Assembly (NCBI GenBank): GCA_028622995.1 | Contig: JAJQJQ010000005.1 | Coordinates: forward strand, 3,720,001 to 3,784,000 | Direction: 5' to 3' | DNA length: 64,000 bases | From: Panagrolaimus kolymaensis | Lineage: Eukaryota > Nematoda > Chromadorea > Rhabditida > Panagrolaimidae | Shown: positions 60,849 through 64,000 of the stretch, one piece after another | Position numbering within the stretch: position 1 is the first letter of the stretch | Layout: every line of letters starts with the position of its first letter | Program-made: the position numbers and the translations under genes | Notes under the pieces: model-generated | Database searches by the model: none | Told to the model about the DNA's origin: nothing | The model's input: the letters and a program-made list of their open reading frames with translations, nothing else

Positions 60849-61113
60849 TTACTTTTGAATGATTCTGCTGTATCTTATCTATTTAATTGATTTTAATACC
60901 GGGTTATATTTTTATATTATTTATGTACAATTATGGGAAAATAATACTAATAAAAATATTTTATTACAACTTTTTTTTAAAGAATAAAAGACTTGAGTGA
61001 ATGAATTTTTATGGCCAAAAAAATGGAATCGGGATAAATGAATGAGGCACGAACCGGAAAAGATCAATGAGACTAGTAAAAGAAGAAGATTTATGGCTGC
61101 AGACAAACAATAT

Positions 61114-62386
61114 TTTAATCTGATGATGGAACATCGCTATAATGAACTCTTTGAATTGTAAAATAAACTACAATTCCAAGTGTTATTATTGCTACCTAAA
61201 AAACTTTGGATTATTGTAATTATGCTTGTTTACCATATGAAAGGCTTACGGTTATTGTTGCAACAGAAACAAGAGTAAATGCAACTTTTGAAACACATAC
61301 AGCTCCTTCAGGAATGTATTTTTCAATTTTAGTTGCTTCTGCACATTTGGATTTACGTGATGGTGAACCAGGTTGAAGGACTTCAATTTCTTGGCTCACC
61401 GCATCAAAAGAAATGGCAGAATCAGAAGCAAGATAAGAGACAACATCGCGTCTGGAAATTAATCAACAAAGTTAGTTTACGTTGTCTAACTTTAATATTA
61501 GAATCACTACCTTTTCCGAACAGGATTCACGGTGGTGCAAATAGGCAATGGACAAGTTCCATCTTCCATAGCTGGAATTAAATTTAATTGGCATTGATAA
61601 TGAACAATTGGATGTTGAGCAACTCCAAAAACTCGTAAATTCGCTTCCACAAAAGTCTAAAAATCTTTATATTTAACAACTCTAATGAAAGCTAAAATAT
61701 AAACTTCATTGGTGTAATCTAATTGTGGCATAACTCTTGTATCACTTGAACATCCATCTTTTCCAATTAAATTATGTTCAGAATCATAAGTTTTTAATAA
61801 ACAATTGGAAACGATTAAACAACTTTTGGGTGGAGAATTCAAACACCACCATCGATGCTTTACTACATCTCCAATGGCTGCTTCAACGAGAAGTTCACCA
61901 GCTTCATTTGTAATATTATAGCCACATTTGAGATGAGATTCAGCTAATGATTCATTTTGAGGATGGTGATCTGTGAAATTCGAATAACTTTTATCAAATG
62001 GAACTCCTTCAGTTAGGAGAAGCGGAGTTTCTCCAGCACCATGCTTCTTAAGTTTTGGACGATTATGTAAACATTTTAAAACATAAATTCGATCATCAGC
62101 TGTCACAAATTGTGGATGAAATGAAATAAGTACACTGGTTTCAAGAATTAAACCAGGCGGTGTTAATGAACTAAAAATTTTTGGTATTGGTGAAAGCTGA
62201 ATTACAAATTGAATGTTTTACCGTATTCGATTTACTTGACAATCTTGATGTGGAACTAATAATTCTATTTGATTATTTGTAACTAAAACTTGATAACAAA
62301 ATCTATTTGGTGCATATCTAACATTTACATGACCCGTAAAAGTTTTATTGGTTTTCCATTTAGCATATATTGCATCAGCGGCACAG
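61114..62386 (-). CDS. ZP-domain (cuticlin-like) protein, right copy, 5' part outside window
   Basis: Mirror copy of exon 2 onward of the ZP gene (44118-45390). The frame enters at CAADAIYAKWK after the acceptor near 62387 and runs to the stop at 61114 with the same ZP domain, furin-type site and TM helix. Intron 1 extends to the window end, so exon 1 with the start codon, if duplicated, lies beyond 64000. Confidence 0.82.
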
Positions 62387-64000
62387 CTGTAAAAAAAAAG
62401 AAAGAAAATTATTATTAATAACATTTCCTTGAAGAATCTCTAAAGTGACTAAATAAGAAATTGGAATAATTCTTAGAGCTTCTTTTGTAAAACAAAATCT
62501 CAAGAAATTTAGGAACACTTTTATAACTAATGTTAGTTTACGAATTCTATAATTGCAAATTTAAAAAATTCCTGATTTAAATAAACTCTTCCAAAAATTT
62601 ACTCTTTTAAGCCTTCAAGTAAATCAAGTGCTTCAAAATCTGTGACACTTTATGGAAACTTTAAGCTTCCCTTGTATATACTTTATTTTTTAGTTATGCA
62701 TAACTTTTTTTCTCCTTCTCAACATTAAGCTCCCATTTCTTTCTTAAAGCTTTTTGCGCTGCTGTCATAACCTATTGTCCTTAAACATTTTTTTTGAAAG
62801 TGCAAATTTGATTTCCGTTTTTTTCTTTTTTGCTTTTTATCCCAAACCTTTTTTTCGGGCAGTATATCTAAATTTGATTATAAAGCCGTTTTCATGCATG
62901 AAAGAATAAAAAAAAAAATCAAGCCTCTTTTTGAAGAAAAAAAGTTTCAATAGCTCCTTCATCTTCGTTAATTGCATCACATCGGAAGCTTTTTGTCATC
63001 ATCGCCTCTTTTTAACCCTTATTTTCTTAAAATGCCCTTAGGGGACTTATTGCTTCCTGTAGTTGTGATTGTTATTATTGTTGTTGAAGACAATCAATCT
63101 TTTAAAAAAATGATAAAAAGTTGAGAGTTCGTAAAAAAAGTAATAATAAGTTTTTTTTGTCGGTGGTCCTCAAAAAAGGAGACATGATTAAATTCAAGAA
63201 GCTCCGGATGCAAGAAATTAGAGAAGAAGAAGAAGCCACATGCTTCTTCTTCATCTTAAATAGACTTTTAAAGGACCCATTTTGTTTGTCGTCGTTTTTA
63301 AGTTTTTTTGAGTGACACATTATTGCATTTTTTACGAGTAAAAAATAATATAACGGGATAAAAAAAGGTTTTAAGTTATGAATAAAAGCAGTGTCCAACT
63401 TTAAGTTTTCGTTGATGAAAAAAAGTATACTATTTTTGTTCTTCAAAAGTAAACTGTAAAAAATGCTAAAATTAAGAGCTTTAGTTAATTTTATGTTTTT
63501 TCTGCTAAAGCTTGACTTCAGACTTGTTTAAATAAAATGGAAACGTGAGAACCAAAGCTCCTTTTTTATCCCCAAAAATAGCTTTTCGAAGAAGAAAAAA
63601 TAAAGTGAACGGCATACTAAAAAAAGTTGTTTGTTTTGAAGGCAAAATGTAAAGGATAAAATTTGCAAATTTTATCATTGATTAATTTTATAGTTTACTT
63701 ATTGCTAGTTTTTGGAGTATCGGAAAGCGAATAAAAATATATGAATTGTTGAATAGGTTAGAATGGAACTCTAAAGATGAATCATAAAAGCTTTACAATG
63801 GTTTAGATAAAATATTTCGTAACTTAGTTTAGTCATTATCAATTTTTAGTGGGTAAAAATTTTAAAAATGAACTTCTAAAATATTCAATCTTACTTCAAA
63901 AATTATGGGAATATCTAAAAAAATGGGCAAAAAGAAATCATCACAACGATTTAGTAAAAAAAAATTTAAAAGCAAATAAAATTCATAAACAATCATTTTT

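Larger units (their letters stand above)
53311..64000. repeat. Giant palindrome, right arm (at least 10.69 kb, cut by window end)
   Basis: Inverted copy of 42504-53193. It still matches at the last base of the window, so the true end lies outside. Confidence 0.97.

Noticed and set aside
1..64000. CRISPR arrays, bacterial operons, tRNA or rRNA genes
   Set aside because: Eukaryotic sequence; no spaced direct-repeat array and no tRNA box pattern or rRNA stretch recognised by eye.

Overview
This window looks like nuclear DNA of a nematode. It is AT-rich, genes have many exons with introns mostly of about 45-100 bases ending TTTTTAG or TTTCAG, and it carries nematode-type families: an Sre-like chemoreceptor, an Srsx-like receptor remnant, a nuclear receptor zinc-finger gene, a cuticlin-like ZP protein, and tandem lipid phosphatases. 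The species cannot be named from sequence alone.

Layout. 1-7.2 kb: a TCERG1-like WW protein with an RS-type repeat tail, an Sre chemoreceptor and a zinc-finger gene, all on the minus strand. 8.0-10.7 kb: the large subunit of class I ribonucleotide reductase (minus), with E2F-type sites just upstream. 11.6-12.4 kb: a probable nuclear-receptor ligand-domain gene. 12.6-25.2 kb: a dense block of six genes: a GIY-YIG nuclease-domain protein, a noncanonical poly(A)/poly(U) polymerase, an array-type CCHC zinc-knuckle protein, a BTB protein, a PCNA-like sliding clamp with an acidic tail, and an F-box-like protein. 25.2-26.1 kb: a nuclear-receptor DNA-binding domain joined to a hydrophobic tail. 30.75-34.76 kb: an apparently complete hAT transposon with 454-bp terminal inverted repeats and an 8-bp target duplication. 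35.8-38.1 kb: a secreted trypsin-like protease and an Srsx-like receptor pseudogene. The stretches at 26.1-30.7 and 38.1-42.2 kb show no gene I can support.

From about 42.5 kb to the end of the window the sequence is one huge inverted repeat. Two arms of at least 10.69 kb (42504-53193 and 53311-64000) mirror each other around a 117-bp loop with no length difference; coordinates of mirrored bases always add to 106504. I saw one base difference. Each arm carries a ZP gene, three PAP2-type lipid phosphatases and a CYTH-domain protein. At the centre lies a foldback-like structure of degenerate units of about 15 bp. It is either a very recent inverted duplication or an assembly fold.

The two most unusual signals are this palindrome and a 13-base motif (AATCGTTGTAGAG and close variants). 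I found the motif at least 22 times between 13.4 and 24.9 kb, in every one of the six genes there and always on the transcribed sense strand, in coding sequence, 5' leaders and introns. In the same block a polymerase gene and a zinc-knuckle gene are fired in opposite directions from a near-perfect palindromic promoter/leader. Candidate roles in RNA tailing, RNA binding, DNA clamping, nuclease activity and ubiquitin adaptors make the block worth testing as a co-regulated module; that is inference.
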